Below, in pieces: positions 54,630 through 61,880 of a stretch of 64,000 nucleotides of DNA (the first letter of the stretch is position 1; every line of letters begins with the position of its first letter). Location: the NCBI GenBank assembly GCA_000701625.1, contig JNJK01000009.1:1-64000 (forward strand). Direction: 5' to 3'. Source of the DNA: Lachnospiraceae bacterium MC2017 (GTDB lineage Bacteria > Bacillota > Clostridia > Lachnospirales > Lachnospiraceae). Below the pieces are notes generated by a model. It ran no database searches and had not been told where the DNA came from. It saw only the letters and a program-made list of their open reading frames with translations. The translations under genes were made by a program, and so were the position numbers.

Positions 54630-54658
54630 ACGTTCTGCACTCCTTTGCTTTGTTTACT

Positions 54659-54674
54659 AAGAAATCCTTTTCCT
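54659..54674 (-). promoter_or_regulatory. RNA hairpin with AGGA loop before 54629
   Basis: Minus strand AGGAAA-AGGA-TTTCTT: six-bp stem with one G-U pair and a GGA-containing tetraloop, 16 bases before the ribosome site. One of four similar elements. Confidence 0.6.
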
Positions 54675-54708
54675 ATGTTTTCACGCTCTCAGATCAAATG
54701 CTCCCTGT

Positions 54709-55509
54709 TTACAGCTTCATATCCAGATTCAATCCAACCGCACCATCCATTAACGCCTTTGTAACCTCTCCGGTAAAAATATCATCCGAAGCATAATACC
54801 ACTCAGATTTTTTGTACTTATCTCCCAAAAGCTCCCGGTTATCAGCATCTATCTTCTCCTTAAGAGCAGCTTGCTCTTCCCGATCCGACTTACGTTTTTC
54901 TTCTAATGCTTCCTTTTTCTCAGCAGCTGCTTCTTTCTTTGCTGCAATTTTTTCCTCTGCTTTTTTCTTTTCTGCTTTCTGCTGGCGAATTTTAGCACCA
55001 TACTCATTTGGAGAGACCACCTTAGGACGATTCCCGCGCTCACCTATAGTCCAGCTACTAATATTACCGTCCTTATCTATTGCCCAACCTTTTGCAATAA
55101 CCCTGTCTCCCTGACCTTCAATATTTCGCACCTTACGCTCATCACATGCTTTCATGCTTGCAATTTCTTTTTCGTATTCTACTTCCAGTTCGGGATTATT
55201 GGCCATCTTCTTTAGGAACTCCGGAGCGATTGCCACATTAATCGTTTTGTTAGAACCATATTTCATTCCAGGTTGAAATTTAGCTGCGACAAAAGAATAA
55301 CCATCATATTTCTCTGAAAGATAAGCCAATTCATCCGTCGCCGTTTTCCTTACACTCTCATTTTGCTGTGTATTTCCAACAGATGATCCCTGCTTTTCTG
55401 TCTTATTTCCTTCATTCGTAGTCTTTAAGTCCGTTACCTGCTTTGTTTCCTTTGAATTTGTATATACACCTGCGTAGTTACCATATACACTGTTAATATC
55501 CATTGCCAT
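54709..55509 (-). CDS. DUF6033-like protein, coiled-coil
   Basis: Protein of 266 residues without signal peptide. It starts MAMDINSVYGNYAGVYTNSK, has a conserved-looking core KYDGYSFVAAKFQPGMKYGS and NVAIAPEFLKKMANNPEL (residues 70-115), then a Lys/Ala/Glu coiled coil (about 175-225) and a short tail. I place it in DUF6033 from memory of Lachnospiraceae proteins, unverified. Its leader (GGTCAAAGGAGGACAAG before ATGGCAATG) is nearly identical to that of the paralogue at 57753. First gene of the operon under the 55624 sites. Confidence 0.65.
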   Translation of the reverse strand: MAMDINSVYGNYAGVYTNSKETKQVTDLKTTNEGNKTEKQGSSVGNTQQNESVRKTATDELAYLSEKYDGYSFVAAKFQPGMKYGSNKTINVAIAPEFLKKMANNPELEVEYEKEIASMKACDERKVRNIEGQGDRVIAKGWAIDKDGNISSWTIGERGNRPKVVSPNEYGAKIRQQKAEKKKAEEKIAAKKEAAAEKKEALEEKRKSDREEQAALKEKIDADNRELLGDKYKKSEWYYASDDIFTGEVTKALMDGAVGLNLDMKL

Positions 55510-55536
55510 ATTCTTGTCCTCCTTTGACCTTCAATC

Positions 55537-55552
55537 ATGAAATCCGTTTCAT
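55537..55552 (-). promoter_or_regulatory. RNA hairpin with CGGA loop before 55509
   Basis: Minus strand ATGAAA-CGGA-TTTCAT: perfect 6-bp stem and tetraloop, about 15 bases before the ribosome site. Confidence 0.65.
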
Positions 55553-55623
55553 TCGGTTGTAATAGAATAGTTATTCCCATCTAATCTATTTTTCGGTAGC
55601 AGAAAAAGGTATATAAACCGATT

Positions 55624-55656
55624 TGTAGTGAACGGCAGGTTTGATGTAGTAAATGG
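55624..55656 (-). promoter_or_regulatory. LytTR-type operator, site 1
   Basis: TGTAGTGAACGG (55624-55635) and TGTAGTAAATGG (55645-55656) on the plus strand are direct repeats 21 bp apart. Read on the minus strand they are CCATTTACTACA and CCGTTCACTACA, followed by CGGTTTATATA with a TATATA -10 at the same distance as in site 2. They drive the 54709-53754 operon. Confidence 0.75.
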
Positions 55657-55728
55657 TAAATATTACAAACACTGTCTATATGCTTTTATACTATTGATAG
55701 TGTTACACAATTGTGGTACACTCATTTT

Positions 55729-55962
55729 ATGAATAACGATTCTTGTTTAATATACGAAGGTGACAACATATATGCTTTCAAACCACAGCCTGACAGATAC
55801 CTATGCTTTTTCTTTACAGGTAAAAAGATTATAGTTACAAACGCTTTCCAAAAGAAATCAGATAAACTACCACCTAACGAAAAGGCTACGGCTATAAAAA
55901 AGATGGTCTCCTATGAAGACGCCATTGCAGCAAATAAAAAGAATAGAAAGACTAACTATTAA
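55729..55962 (+). CDS. RelE/HigB-like toxin
   Basis: Protein of 77 residues similar to the C-terminal two thirds of HigB/RelE-type mRNA interferases: GDNIYAFKPQPDRYLCFFFTGK, then NAFQKKSDKLPPNEKATAIK. Usual family length is 100-120, so the N-terminal helices are missing or this is a short form; activity is doubtful. The ATG lies one base-pair frame before the antitoxin gene, whose start follows 1 base after the stop. It is divergent from LytTR site 1. Confidence 0.65.
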   Translation: MNNDSCLIYEGDNIYAFKPQPDRYLCFFFTGKKIIVTNAFQKKSDKLPPNEKATAIKKMVSYEDAIAANKKNRKTNY

Positions 55963-55963
55963 A

Positions 55964-56236
55964 ATGAGTTCAACATTTGACGAATTTATAACTAACGATC
56001 CCGAACAAAAAGCCCTCTTTGACAAGGAATACGAAGATTTTCTTCTTTCTGAATTTATAATTCAAAAAATGGAAGAGGAAAACCTCTCCGTTCGTTCTTT
56101 AGCCAAAAAGGCTTCCGTGTCACCTACTGTAATTCAAAAATTACGCAATAATGAAAGTGCCGAGAGAATCACATACAAAACTTTTATGTCCGTAATAAGA
56201 TCTCTCGGATATAAAATGCGTCTTGAAAAAATGTAA
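55964..56236 (+). CDS. XRE-family antitoxin (HigA-like)
   Basis: Protein of 90 residues. The N-terminal 30 residues are acidic, and a helix-turn-helix lies at about 45-85 (LSVRSLAKKASVSPTVIQKL). It should neutralise the preceding toxin and bind the promoter. Toxin-first order matches the HigBA type. Start one base after the toxin stop. A strong terminator follows. Confidence 0.75.
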   Translation: MSSTFDEFITNDPEQKALFDKEYEDFLLSEFIIQKMEEENLSVRSLAKKASVSPTVIQKLRNNESAERITYKTFMSVIRSLGYKMRLEKM

Positions 56237-56241
56237 TAAGC

Positions 56242-56285
56242 ACAAAGCGGTGACATAGTCTAATGACCTACTGTCACCGCTTTGT
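56242..56285. terminator. terminator after the toxin-antitoxin pair
   Basis: Perfect 14-bp arms ACAAAGCGGTGACA and TGTCACCGCTTTGT with a 16-base loop. Confidence 0.8.
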
Positions 56286-56318
56286 TGTGTCAATCCAAAG
56301 ACTGACTGTTCATTAATG

Positions 56319-56870
56319 TCATGCCTTAACATCTACATTTTTTCCGGTAGATACAGTTACTGTTCCGGAGCTAACTGAAACGCCCTCTGATACAATATCA
56401 ATGGAGACCGTATCAGTACTTTTTCCTTCAGATGAAACAACATGAACTCCATCTGCAGTTTCTACGTTCTCGGAAACACTTGTCTCTGCTGCTTTTTCGA
56501 TTCTTTCTTCCGCTGCTTTCTTTTCAGCTCTCTTCTTCTCGGCAGCTTTCTCAGCCTTCTTCTTTTCCGCTGCCTTTTCAGCTCTCTGGACTTCCTGATC
56601 TTCTTTGGCTGCCTGCCTTAGATCCTCGTTTGCCGTAGCAAGCGTATTTACTGTTGTTTCAGTAAGTTCTGCCGCTTTCTTTTGTGTCTCTTCCAGTTCT
56701 TCCTGCTTCTTCTTTGTATCTGCACCCCGAGCTCCGTCCAGTTTGATCTCAGCTTCAAGAACACCGGCATGACCATCCATCTATTTCTTCACGCCTTGCT
56801 GTACATGTGCAATCTGTCTTGATGTATTCGCCGATAACAGCGACCTCGTCATAATACTTGATAATGCCAT
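56319..56870 (-). pseudogene. coiled-coil protein gene interrupted by an amber codon
   Basis: From ATG 56870 (AAAGGAGGG upstream) the frame reads MALSSIMTRSLLSANTSRQI and nine more residues, then TAG at 56781-56783, and continues in the same frame without further stop for 153 codons: MDGHAGVLEAEIKLDGARGA, a Lys/Ala/Glu coiled coil, and a Ser/Val-rich tail. ATG follows the TAG directly, so restart is possible. A CAG-to-TAG change would explain it. No signal peptide. Last gene of the operon under LytTR site 2, after the 56956 gene. Confidence 0.7.
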
Positions 56871-56898
56871 ATTGCGCCCTCCTTTAGCTTGGCTGATA

Positions 56899-56912
56899 GG
56901 AAATCCGTTTCC
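56899..56912 (-). promoter_or_regulatory. RNA hairpin with CGGA loop before 56870
   Basis: Minus strand GGAAA-CGGA-TTTCC: perfect 5-bp stem and tetraloop, 16 bases before the ribosome site. Confidence 0.65.
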
Positions 56913-56955
56913 ATACTCAATACTTATTGTTTTCTTTGTATTTCACAACAGGCAT

Positions 56956-57753
56956 TCAAACCCTGGCATCAAAATGACCTAATGCTTCTTCTCTTTTTTC
57001 TTTTCTCTTTTCCTCTATCTTCTCGGCCTGTTTCTTTTTCTCTGCTTTGGCAGCGACTCGTTTCTTTTCAGCTCGATTTTCTGCAAATTTTTCAGCCTGT
57101 TTATTTGTAGCCAAAGTTCTGCTCTTACGAGCAGATTTCACCGGATCAAGATTATCTGTCAGGAAACTCTGACTCCTAACCTGTAAATGCGATTGCGTAC
57201 TTGAAAATCCGGCATCACTTGTGCAACTTCCGTGATAAGGGATGCCATCGGCTCCTGCATATTTCTTGTTCGCCTCGCTAAGCGAAAATATACTCCCGGT
57301 GATATGCATCGTTTTATTGACGCCATCACTGTATGTCATCGTATATTCTTTTCCCGTATTATATTCCCGATCCATAAGACCATAGATTTTAGCGCGGTAT
57401 GTTGCATCAGAAGCCATCTTTTTCAACTGGCTATTATCTATGTACAGGTAATGCTTACCTTTCACCACATCTTTAGGTTCTGAGCCCGTAAGGGTATACT
57501 CCGGAAACCATTCTTTTATCTGTTTTTTCAAATCCTCAACTGACATCTCTCCATCTTCCACTGTTTTTGAAGTGTAATACTTCGTTGCTTTTACCCCATA
57601 CTCAAGACCAGCTTCGTTGCTGTCTTCGATATACTTATATGCTTTCTTACCATCCCATGTTGGTTTTTCCTGCTTCGACTTCGTTTTACCCGTTGTCATA
57701 GCACTAACAATATTGATGCCGCTATTTGATATTCCGCTAATTCCCATTGCCAT
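56956..57753 (-). CDS. DUF6033-like protein, second paralogue
   Basis: Protein of 265 residues without signal peptide. It starts MAMGISGISNSGINIVSAMT, has a folded centre (EWFPEYTLTGSEPKDVVKGK, HYLYIDNSQLKKMASDATYR, TYSDGVNKTMHITGSIFSLS) and ends in a basic coiled coil (EKFAENRAEKKRVAAKAEKK) and GHFDARV. Family name is from memory, unverified. Shares its leader with the 54709 gene. Middle gene of the operon 58373-56319; CTG-free, well-spaced AGGAGG. Confidence 0.65.
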   Translation of the reverse strand: MAMGISGISNSGINIVSAMTTGKTKSKQEKPTWDGKKAYKYIEDSNEAGLEYGVKATKYYTSKTVEDGEMSVEDLKKQIKEWFPEYTLTGSEPKDVVKGKHYLYIDNSQLKKMASDATYRAKIYGLMDREYNTGKEYTMTYSDGVNKTMHITGSIFSLSEANKKYAGADGIPYHGSCTSDAGFSSTQSHLQVRSQSFLTDNLDPVKSARKSRTLATNKQAEKFAENRAEKKRVAAKAEKKKQAEKIEEKRKEKREEALGHFDARV

Positions 57754-57781
57754 AGCCTTGTCCTCCTTTGACCTTGAATCT

Positions 57782-57795
57782 TGAAATCCATTTCA
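57782..57795 (-). promoter_or_regulatory. RNA hairpin with UGGA loop before 57753
   Basis: Minus strand TGAAA-TGGA-TTTCA: perfect 5-bp stem and tetraloop, 16 bases before the ribosome site. Confidence 0.65.
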
Positions 57796-57797
57796 CA

Positions 57798-58373
57798 TTA
57801 TATGCGGTAGTCAATCCTTTTATATTTCTCCGGCAGATCACCGGTTGAAACCTTACTTGCAGCTTCCATCTCAGCTTGTGCTTTATCAGTGTTTTCTACT
57901 TCTTCTAACTCTTCTGACATTTCATCGAGTTCTTCTACCGTTTCCTCCGTCATTTCTTCTGCAATCTCAGCTAGTTCATCCATTGCCTCAGCAAGCATTC
58001 CGGCATCCTTATCAACACCGGTTGCCTCTTCGATCATATCTTCAAGTCGTTCTTCTGGAGTCTTCGGAGCATACTTTTCAGCCTCTTCCGCGATCTTTTC
58101 TGCACGCTCCCTCGCCTCATCAAGCACATGGAACATCTGTGAGTTATTATATTCTGCCTTTGCTGCTGCAATCTGTTCATCATAACCATGCAAAATATCA
58201 AGTTTTCTTGATATATCTTCCAGAGAGTCCGACTTCATATTCTTAAGATTGTCTTTCTGCTTTTCCCAAAAAGCAATCTGCCCATCTCTCTTTTCCTGCC
58301 TTTCCAAACGATCTTGAGTACTCTTTAATCCATAATTCCTGAATAAAGTAATTCCTTGTATTTTTATATTCAT
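57798..58373 (-). CDS. acidic coiled-coil protein of the LytTR-controlled set
   Basis: Protein of 191 residues, no signal peptide. N-terminus MNIKIQGITLFRNYGLKSTQ, then a mixed-charge helix (DRLERQEKRDGQIAFWEKQK, RKLDILHGYDEQIAAAKAEY) and a very acidic helix (about residues 110-165, rich in Glu, Met, Ala). Function unknown. First gene of the operon under LytTR site 2; its leader lacks the GGA hairpin of the other four but has GGAAGTGGAGGG as ribosome site. Confidence 0.65.
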   Translation of the reverse strand: MNIKIQGITLFRNYGLKSTQDRLERQEKRDGQIAFWEKQKDNLKNMKSDSLEDISRKLDILHGYDEQIAAAKAEYNNSQMFHVLDEARERAEKIAEEAEKYAPKTPEERLEDMIEEATGVDKDAGMLAEAMDELAEIAEEMTEETVEELDEMSEELEEVENTDKAQAEMEAASKVSTGDLPEKYKRIDYRI

Positions 58374-58460
58374 ATCAGCCCTCCACTTCCTTGGGCTACA
58401 AAAACAAATATGCTCTTCTAATCCTTTATTCGGATACGGATATACATATATAAACCGCTT

Positions 58461-58493
58461 TGTAGTGAACGGCAGGTTTTATGTAGTAAACGG
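58461..58493 (-). promoter_or_regulatory. LytTR-type operator, site 2
   Basis: TGTAGTGAACGG (58461-58472) and TGTAGTAAACGG (58482-58493), 21 bp apart, followed on the minus strand by CGGTTTATATA as in site 1. Drives the 58373-56319 operon and begins 6 bases after the kinase stop. Confidence 0.8.
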
Positions 58494-58499
58494 TTAATC

Positions 58500-59873
58500 T
58501 CATTCAGGTATCATTATCATTGCTGTAAATACAACCACATCTCCATCCTGTTCAAGCTGTATCGTTCCGTAGTATTTCTCCGTGATCCGCTTCATATTCA
58601 TAAGCCCATAACCGTGGCTTTCCTTATCATCCTTTGATGTCTCAGGTAGCCAGGTCTGTGAATCCAGCGTCAGTTCTCCGGAGAAACTGTTCTTAACCTG
58701 TATCAGATATGCGTTGTTATTCCTCCAAGATTTAACCTCTATACTTGGATTATCACTCTCTGATGCCGCTCTGATCGCATTTGACAAAGCATTGTTCAGT
58801 ACAACACCGATATCTATGGATTCAACCCTGCCGCTCGATGGATAATGGAAGTTCTGGATAAATTCTATCCCTGCTTCCTCAGCCTCTCGTATCTTCTCAG
58901 CGATTACAATATCCGTAACAGGATTTCCTGTCTTTGCGTTGATCTCCGGCATAGGAAATCCATTCTGCCATTCATTAAGGTAAGTTACAGCTTCTTCGGC
59001 ATCACCATTTTCAAGAAGATTTCCCAAGACCATGATATGGTTGTTGATATCATGCCTGATTCCCCTGATATCAGCATAAAGATTCTCAATGGTATGCACA
59101 TGATCAGACAATTCCTCAACCTGCTTAGATACAAGAGCATTCTGCAGCAGATCTTCCTGTGATTGTTTCACACGCTGATATGAATACATAACCGCAATAG
59201 CAGCTAGAAATGCTATTGCCCCAAACAGTGCTCTGATACCATCATAAATTGGATAGTTATTCCACAGATATATTCCGGTCTCTTTTACATACACATCTGA
59301 CAAAAACGAGCAGATCCAGTATCCTGCAGTAATAGCAATATACGGAGATGCAAGCAGAATAAGTTCTTTACACTCCATCCTCTCGTTCTTCCTGACATAT
59401 ATTTTTTCAGAGATAAGTATCTCTAAAAACAGCAACATGTTTTCTATTACTAACCTCAGAGCCAATGCAACCAGAAACCACACGAACTGTTTACCAACAT
59501 CATTCATCCCCGGTCTTGCATAGGTGACTTTACTTATCAATATCCATGGCAATGCCGCAATCACCTGCGATATCCATAGAAACAGATATATCGTCATCGA
59601 CAGAAAAATCTTCTGCGGAATATTCCTTCTTTCAAAAATCAAAGATGATATACACACTGCAGTAATTCCAACGATATATGCCACAACTCCTGACATAGAA
59701 AACGGCATCAGATAGAGAATCGACATGACTGCAAAGAACACCGCACCTGTTATGACAGCAGCAATTTTTTTCACATACTGACTATAAAATTTCAAAACTA
59801 AAACTGAACTGATAAATAAGCCAACGATCGCAGACATCATGCTCGCTATATCCCACATTCTCTCCATACCCAT
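58500..59873 (-). CDS. GHKL-type sensor histidine kinase (AgrC/VirS-like)
   Basis: Membrane kinase of about 457 residues. Six to seven helices fill residues 1-220, then a coiled linker, phosphoacceptor His in RGIRHDINNHIMVLGNLLE near residue 280, and a GHKL ATPase with LNNALSNAIRAASE near 372 and HGYGLMNMKRITEKYYG near 430. Such kinases usually sense peptides. No AgrB- or AgrD-like gene is visible nearby. GAGGTGG precedes ATG 59873; the upstream GTG is possible. It follows its regulator by 29 bases. Confidence 0.88.
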   Translation of the reverse strand: MGMERMWDIASMMSAIVGLFISSVLVLKFYSQYVKKIAAVITGAVFFAVMSILYLMPFSMSGVVAYIVGITAVCISSLIFERRNIPQKIFLSMTIYLFLWISQVIAALPWILISKVTYARPGMNDVGKQFVWFLVALALRLVIENMLLFLEILISEKIYVRKNERMECKELILLASPYIAITAGYWICSFLSDVYVKETGIYLWNNYPIYDGIRALFGAIAFLAAIAVMYSYQRVKQSQEDLLQNALVSKQVEELSDHVHTIENLYADIRGIRHDINNHIMVLGNLLENGDAEEAVTYLNEWQNGFPMPEINAKTGNPVTDIVIAEKIREAEEAGIEFIQNFHYPSSGRVESIDIGVVLNNALSNAIRAASESDNPSIEVKSWRNNNAYLIQVKNSFSGELTLDSQTWLPETSKDDKESHGYGLMNMKRITEKYYGTIQLEQDGDVVVFTAMIMIPE

Positions 59874-59902
59874 TAATCTATCCACCTCTGATCACGCAAA
59901 TT

Positions 59903-60625
59903 TTAATCCACCCATAAATTTAATGCTGTCCTGCTGTATTCCATGTAGGCTTTCAGGAATCCTTCATACCCTCGTCTTGCTATTGGAACAGTATCACCAT
60001 TTACTAATATCAAATTTGCCTTGTCATAACGTTCTATATATTTCATATTCACAAGATAAGACCTGTGAATCCGATAGAATTCTTTTCCAACAATTCTTTC
60101 AAGTGCTGATAACTGCCCGTAATATTCAATATCTTTAGTTTTCGTATGAATTATGGTCTTTCTGTTATAAACTTCTGCATAAATCAATTCCAAAAGGTTG
60201 ATTCGTATATGCGCTGTCCCTGACTGAATATCAATATATTTTTTATTCCGATCCGGCAAATATTTCATTCGTTCCAGCTCTTTTATCGCGCTTCTCAGCA
60301 CTTCTTCCAATTTTTCGTCCGCTACCGGCTTCACAAGAAAATGAAACGCGCGAAGATCAAATGAATTAAACACCTGACCTTCTTCACCGGTAATAAAGAT
60401 CAAAATCTTTCTCCAATCCCTGTCTCGCAGTAACTTTGCCACTTCCATTCCATCTATTCCCGGCATCTTTATATCGAGAATTAGAATATCCGGCAGTTCA
60501 TCTGTCTCTAACAATTCTTTTCCAGAAGTGTATGTAATAATCTCTGCATTCGGACAGAGTTTTCCAACTTTCTCGGCAAGGATAGCACATATTCTTCTTT
60601 CATCATCACATATAACAATTCGCAT
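59903..60625 (-). CDS. LytTR-family response regulator (AgrA/VirR-like)
   Basis: Regulator of 240 residues. Receiver: acidic pair in VICDDERR, phosphorylated Asp in DILILDIKMPGIDGMEV near residue 53, Lys in FHFLVKPVADEKL near 100. LytTR DNA-binding domain from about 135: LLELIYAEVYNRKTIIHT, then FYRIHRSYLVNMKYIERYDK and PIARRGYEGF. LytTR proteins bind direct repeats about 21 bp apart, exactly what is found at three promoters here, including its own (60698-60730). Confidence 0.92.
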   Translation of the reverse strand: MRIVICDDERRICAILAEKVGKLCPNAEIITYTSGKELLETDELPDILILDIKMPGIDGMEVAKLLRDRDWRKILIFITGEEGQVFNSFDLRAFHFLVKPVADEKLEEVLRSAIKELERMKYLPDRNKKYIDIQSGTAHIRINLLELIYAEVYNRKTIIHTKTKDIEYYGQLSALERIVGKEFYRIHRSYLVNMKYIERYDKANLILVNGDTVPIARRGYEGFLKAYMEYSRTALNLWVD

Positions 60626-60697
60626 AGTGATCCGCCTCCTGAGTACACTAATCCCATGTTATATTATCTCCCATCATTTCATCAGTTAGAATATCTA

Positions 60698-60730
60698 TGT
60701 AGTGAATGGTCAATTTTTTGTAGTAAATGG
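60698..60730 (-). promoter_or_regulatory. LytTR-type operator, site 3 (autoregulation)
   Basis: TGTAGTGAATGG (60698-60709) and TGTAGTAAATGG (60719-60730), 21 bp apart, 73 bases before the regulator start. A TATTCT lies downstream as -10. Confidence 0.75.
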
Positions 60731-60747
60731 CTTATCAATATAGAAAA

Positions 60748-60783
60748 GCTCGTGACCATCCATCTGCACAGATAGTCACGAGC
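60748..60783. terminator. hairpin upstream of the LytTR regulator
   Basis: Arms GCTCGTGAC and GTCACGAGC with inner pairing. It separates the toxin-like operon from the regulator promoter. Confidence 0.65.
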
Positions 60784-60794
60784 CTATAGTTGTT

Positions 60795-60913
60795 ATATCA
60801 TCTGAAAATGTTTTAAAGCCTCTTCGATTGCTTTTACTTTTTCCTCCGGACATCTCGGTTGTCTACTGTTTTTCCTAAGCAATGTTCATTTCTAACTGTT
60901 GAAACACGAGTGT
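60795..60913. repeat. 119-bp direct repeat, copy 1
   Basis: About 90 percent identical to 62101-62219, same orientation. On the minus strand one frame of both copies reads RKNSRQP-CPEEKVKAIEEA and ends in MI-stop, so the repeat is probably the tail of a former gene. The two copies bracket the 61034-61778 gene pair. Confidence 0.75.
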
Positions 60914-61034
60914 AGATATAGCATTTAGCTTTTTTGTCTTCATAAAATAGTACCCCTCCAAGTTTTTGTTGACAATTACAGCAAAGTTCTTTAAGATAAA
61001 AATTAAGAAATGGGTTTTTTACCGTACGTGTCAT
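60834..61034 (-). pseudogene. remnant frame with recombinase-like motif
   Basis: 66 codons starting inside the stop of the 61034 gene (TAATG). It encodes a CCNC-containing start (LKELCCNCQQKLGGVLFYED) and then CYIYTRVST, which resembles the first strand of serine recombinases. The rest does not continue such a protein, because the 119-bp repeat begins there. Either a small coupled third gene or a broken recombinase start. The region between it and 60626 has no other gene. Confidence 0.35.
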
Positions 61035-61576
61035 TATTGACAGCTAAGCGGCTTGCTCGTTTCTTTTTTTATGTTTATAAGATCATAAAGATACTTCTTA
61101 CCATTTTGGTCATGTCTAATAATCAGATAAATATGAAAAACATTGTACCTTTCTACTTCGTCATTATCTCCGTATACAGGTAATGCAAATCGTGATTCGA
61201 AACGATACCACCCCTTAGCAGCATCAATCGCATGCTTTTCTTTTTTGTTTTCTATATAGCTTCCACTAAAAGCAATTTCAAGCATTTCACCAAGTCCTTG
61301 AGCTGCATTTGCTTTTGCCTTTGCATAAGTTCCCTTTAACGATTTGGTATAATCTGAATGCGCGTATTCATCCGGAAGATCATTTCCAAAATAAACAACA
61401 TCGTTTGTCTCTGCATTCTTATAAAAATCTCCAATATAATTCCTTAAATAATCCTCTACATCATCCCAGGCTATTGACCTCTTCCCCTTAAAAATAATGT
61501 CATTTATCATGACAATGTTGTTTCCGTCTGCATCCTTTATTACAGATACATTTCTTGTTTTATTCTCTTTCTCCAT
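61034..61576 (-). CDS. probable toxin-like partner protein (phage/BECR-type?)
   Basis: Protein of about 180 residues, soluble. The C-terminal half (ALPVYGDNDEVERYNVFHIY, LIIRHDQNGKKYLYDLINIK, KETSKPL) resembles a group of phage- and island-encoded proteins with a barnase/EndoU-like nuclease fold; this is from memory and unverified. AKAKANAAQGLGEMLEIA precedes it. It overlaps the small helix-turn-helix gene by 17 bases, the usual layout of a toxin-antitoxin or addiction pair. Confidence 0.5.
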   Translation of the reverse strand: MEKENKTRNVSVIKDADGNNIVMINDIIFKGKRSIAWDDVEDYLRNYIGDFYKNAETNDVVYFGNDLPDEYAHSDYTKSLKGTYAKAKANAAQGLGEMLEIAFSGSYIENKKEKHAIDAAKGWYRFESRFALPVYGDNDEVERYNVFHIYLIIRHDQNGKKYLYDLINIKKETSKPLSCQ

Positions 61577-61778
61577 AATGCTCATCATCCTTTTTAATAA
61601 GTTTCTCCATCCTTATGTAATACTCCAAAAGTCTTACAACATAGTCCGGTGCATGGCGCATATCCCGTTCCCATTCTGTAACTGTTCTATAAGGAATATC
61701 AAAATAATCACAAAACTCCCTTCTATTCATACCAGTACTTTCACGAAGTTCTTTTATTTTCTTTGCTTTATTATCCAT
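61560..61778 (-). CDS. small helix-turn-helix protein
   Basis: Protein of 72 residues with a XRE-like fold: IKELRESTGMNRREFCDYFD, IPYRTVTEWERDMRHAPDYV, then a helical tail. First gene of the pair with the 61034 gene. A promoter (-35 TTGTGT, -10 TACAAT, 17 apart on the minus strand) is framed by a perfect 14-bp inverted repeat at 61802-61851, so autoregulation is likely. Confidence 0.7.
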   Translation of the reverse strand: MDNKAKKIKELRESTGMNRREFCDYFDIPYRTVTEWERDMRHAPDYVVRLLEYYIRMEKLIKKDDEHYGERE

Positions 61779-61801
61779 GAATTATCACCCTCAAACAAAA
61801 A

Positions 61802-61851
61802 TACACGTTGTGTAACATTGTAACACATGTATTTTTCTTACACAACGTGTA
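61802..61851 (-). promoter_or_regulatory. promoter framed by a 14-bp inverted repeat
   Basis: TACACGTTGTGTAA (61802-61815) and TTACACAACGTGTA (61838-61851) are exact inverted copies. On the minus strand TTGTGT and TACAAT, 17 apart, lie between and within the arms. Confidence 0.7.
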
Positions 61852-61862
61852 CTACAATAATT

Positions 61863-61880
61863 AGGAAACGGACGCGGCAA
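61863..61880. repeat. 18-bp direct repeat, right copy
   Basis: AGGAAACGGACGCGGCAA, identical to 53508-53525. It lies at the point where the second LytTR regulator gene is cut. Confidence 0.6.

Noticed and set aside
60875-60943. 22-codon peptide on the minus strand starting MKTKKLNAISTLVFQQLEMN with GGAGGGG before it, considered as an AgrD-like signal precursor
   Set aside because: There is no AgrB-type gene, no cysteine, and its 3' half lies in the 119-bp repeat. A terminator separates it from the LytTR regulator. Kept only as a weak possibility.
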